Origin: Madurella fahalii
Taxonomy: Eukaryota > Ascomycota > Sordariomycetes > Sordariales
Direction of reading: 5' to 3'
Length of the DNA stretch: 64,000 bases
Assembly: GCA_029876055.1 (NCBI GenBank)
Contig: CM056878.1
Span: 1,674,001-1,738,000 of the forward strand
Positions 62,506 to 64,000 of the stretch are shown here, piece by piece. The notes under the pieces were generated by a model, which saw nothing but the letters and a program-made list of their open reading frames with translations, was not told where the DNA came from and ran no database searches. A program made the translations under genes and the position numbers. The stretch's first letter is position 1. The number at the start of each line of letters is the position of its first letter.

Positions 62506-63163
62506 AGGGTGTAGAGCGTTGTCTTAGCTGTGCAAGTTGCTTCTTTGTTCAAGAAGTGGCTTCGTTTGAAGCCCTTCGGTGCTGGAGAAGTGGAAACGTA
62601 TTTCAAGGGTCTTGGTTCCTGCTTTTGGAACTGATCATGCGTCCCGTTCCCTCAAAACAATTGGTTCTGACGGCTTTGCCAACTCAAACCATACGCAATT
62701 ATTACGTTTGCTTGCTTGATGCAGGAACTGGGACGTTACTTCAGTAAAAGCTTAGCCTGCTGATACCCGGTTAGGACAATTGATGGGTCTTGGAAGATCA
62801 TCCCCGTTGTCAATGTCCCCGTCTTTAAGGAACACTGTAAAACACTACTTCTCTCTTGCAGGTCGACCACCAGAAATTCGGGGCATAGTGCATGCAGTAA
62901 GGTAGTACAGAACAGGAACGTCACTCTCCAGTTCGCCCAAGCTGAGTAACTCACTTAAAGATTCACTTACTGCTACATCACCAAACAGCCATCCCACGCA
63001 ACGCAAGATCGGTCTTGTACAATACCTGACCCGTGTGTCAAAGCCATGTAGAGAACAGTGTGATACCTGGGAAAAGCGTTCGCAAACCAGCGTCCAAAAA
63101 AGGCCCACCCGCCCTAACCAAAACTCCCCCTTACCCCCAACTCCCGCCTCAGGCCCGGGATTG
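62506..63163. other. Intergenic region between SnoaL-like and ING-type genes
   Basis: About 660 bp between the start of the SnoaL-like gene and the stop codon of the PHD gene, both on the minus strand. It should contain the promoter of the first and the 3' UTR of the second. No further gene is seen. Confidence 0.5.
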
Positions 63164-64000
63164 TCAAGCCTTGACACCCCGCGCACTAACTTCCCCTTTC
63201 TCGCCAATGTTCAGCAGGACCCTGCAGTCAGGACAATACCACTTTGTCGTGCGAGCCGGAATGTCCGAGAGCCCGACACACTCGAGATGGAACCACTCCT
63301 GCTTGCAATTCTGTATCCCAGTCAGCCATCACAGCCACAATAATTCCCCACCCCCTTTGTTTAGAAAAAGGAGAAAGATAATAGACGACAAAGAGTTGAG
63401 GAGAACTCACATCAACATTATCACACTGAATCATCGTCCCAAAACTGACCCGATTACACAAGCAATACCTCGGCTCATCCGGGTCAATCACGTTGCCCTC
63501 GTCGTCAACCTCCACCTCGAGTACGTCTCCGGCTGCCCCTTGTCCCATGGCTCCACCATTCCCAGCACCACCACCAGAACCACCAGCACCACCGGTTCCC
63601 GCTCCGGTTTTGTTATCTCTGATTTTGTTCCCGCCAGCCCTCTTCTTCCTCGGCGCCGCCTTCCTCATCCCCACCGCGCTGTTGCCCCCGCTGTTGGTGC
63701 GGCTGATGATCCCTGGTGCAGGCCTCTTAGTCCGCTTGCTGGGGGGCCGAGCGGCGGCTGCGGCTGCTGCGGCAGCGGCAGCTGCGGCGGCGCTACCACC
63801 AGCAGCACCGGCTGTACTGCTAGTACTAGAGGCAGCAGCGCCCTGTGCAGCCGCCGACATGGTGCCCGTAGTGGTGAAGGGAGAGGAAGAAGTGCCCGTG
63901 GCTGAAGACCCCTCCGTCATCCCCATTGTCGCCGCACGCTCCGGTGCAGGCGTGTTCCGGGCGGTACTAGCGCGCCGGGGACGGTCTGCGGCCAGAGACG
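63164..64000 (-). CDS. ING/Yng-type PHD-finger protein (5' part outside window)
   Basis: Only the C-terminal part is present; the frame is open to the right edge of the window. Exons 64000-63411 (partial) and 63310-63164 join across a 100-nt intron. The visible protein starts with Ser/Thr/Ala-rich sequence including a run of about 14 alanines, then basic patches (PPSKRTKRPAP, RKAAPRKKRAGG) and a Gly-rich linker. It ends in a PHD finger: RYCLCNRVSFGTMIQCDN, VDNCKQEWFHLECVGLSDIP and KWYCPDCR, with the Cys4-His-Cys3 zinc ligands in order. PHD fingers of ING proteins read H3K4me3 and target NuA4 or Rpd3 complexes. The poly-Ala and Gly expansions are larger than usual for yeast relatives. The N-terminal ING domain should lie beyond 64000. 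Confidence 0.85.

Overview
This window is nuclear DNA from a filamentous ascomycete, most likely a Sordariomycete and possibly Sordariales. The evidence is short GT-AG introns (about 48-140 nt) with CTRAC-type branch points, moderately GC-rich coding sequence, long low-complexity intergenic DNA, and fungal families such as PDX1 without an acyltransferase domain, RIX1, YPP1, a Bni4-like protein, an OPT transporter, a Zn2Cys6 regulator and a CE5 esterase. The species assignment is inference. There are no operons, phage, CRISPR arrays or intact transposons. I rebuilt gene models by splicing reading frames by eye and checking that exon phases agree.

Layout, left to right. 1-1916 is gene-poor. 1917-4787 is a head-to-head pair: a mitochondrial membrane protein (minus) and PDX1, the E3-binding protein of pyruvate dehydrogenase (plus). 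5208-7209 is a family III CoA-transferase. 7210-10497 is empty. 10498-15301 holds a Zn2Cys6 transcription factor converging on an intradiol ring-cleavage dioxygenase, a possible small catabolic locus. 15302-18073 is empty apart from a long pyrimidine tract. 18074-21183 is an oligopeptide (OPT) transporter with seven exons. 21974-23476 is a beta-ketoacyl synthase of the mitochondrial type. 24279-25433 is a secreted, probably GPI-anchored GH16 enzyme. 27043-28074 is a WW-domain protein, and 28636-31059 is the ribosome-biogenesis factor RIX1. 31639-35450 is YPP1, a plasma-membrane PI4-kinase scaffold. 35769-36482 is dihydrofolate reductase, 36583-37630 the cytochrome bc1 chaperone CBP3, and 39148-40860 the tRNA-dihydrouridine synthase DUS1. 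42597-45257 is a Bni4-like PP1-targeting protein. About 5 kb without genes follows. 50236-51305 is a CE5 acetylxylan esterase/cutinase, 52349-55036 the splicing factor CWC22, 55597-56056 DPM2, 56846-60238 a BCAS3-like WD40 protein, 61950-62505 a SnoaL-like protein, and an ING/Yng-type PHD protein runs off the right edge.

Most genes are unlinked housekeeping genes: mitochondrial metabolism and assembly (PDX1, the membrane protein, KAS, CBP3), RNA maturation (RIX1, DUS1, CWC22), membrane and glycosylation functions (YPP1, DPM2), and polarity or chromatin (Bni4-like, ING). Accessory functions are the dioxygenase/regulator pair, the OPT transporter and two secreted carbohydrate-active enzymes. 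No clear new system is visible. The best leads are two genes whose first coding exon is only the start codon (YPP1, DPM2), a long in-frame 5' extension of the ketoacyl synthase, an apparently frameshifted membrane-protein remnant beside the BCAS3-like gene, degenerate tRNA-like sequences, and an unusually long intron splitting the zinc cluster.
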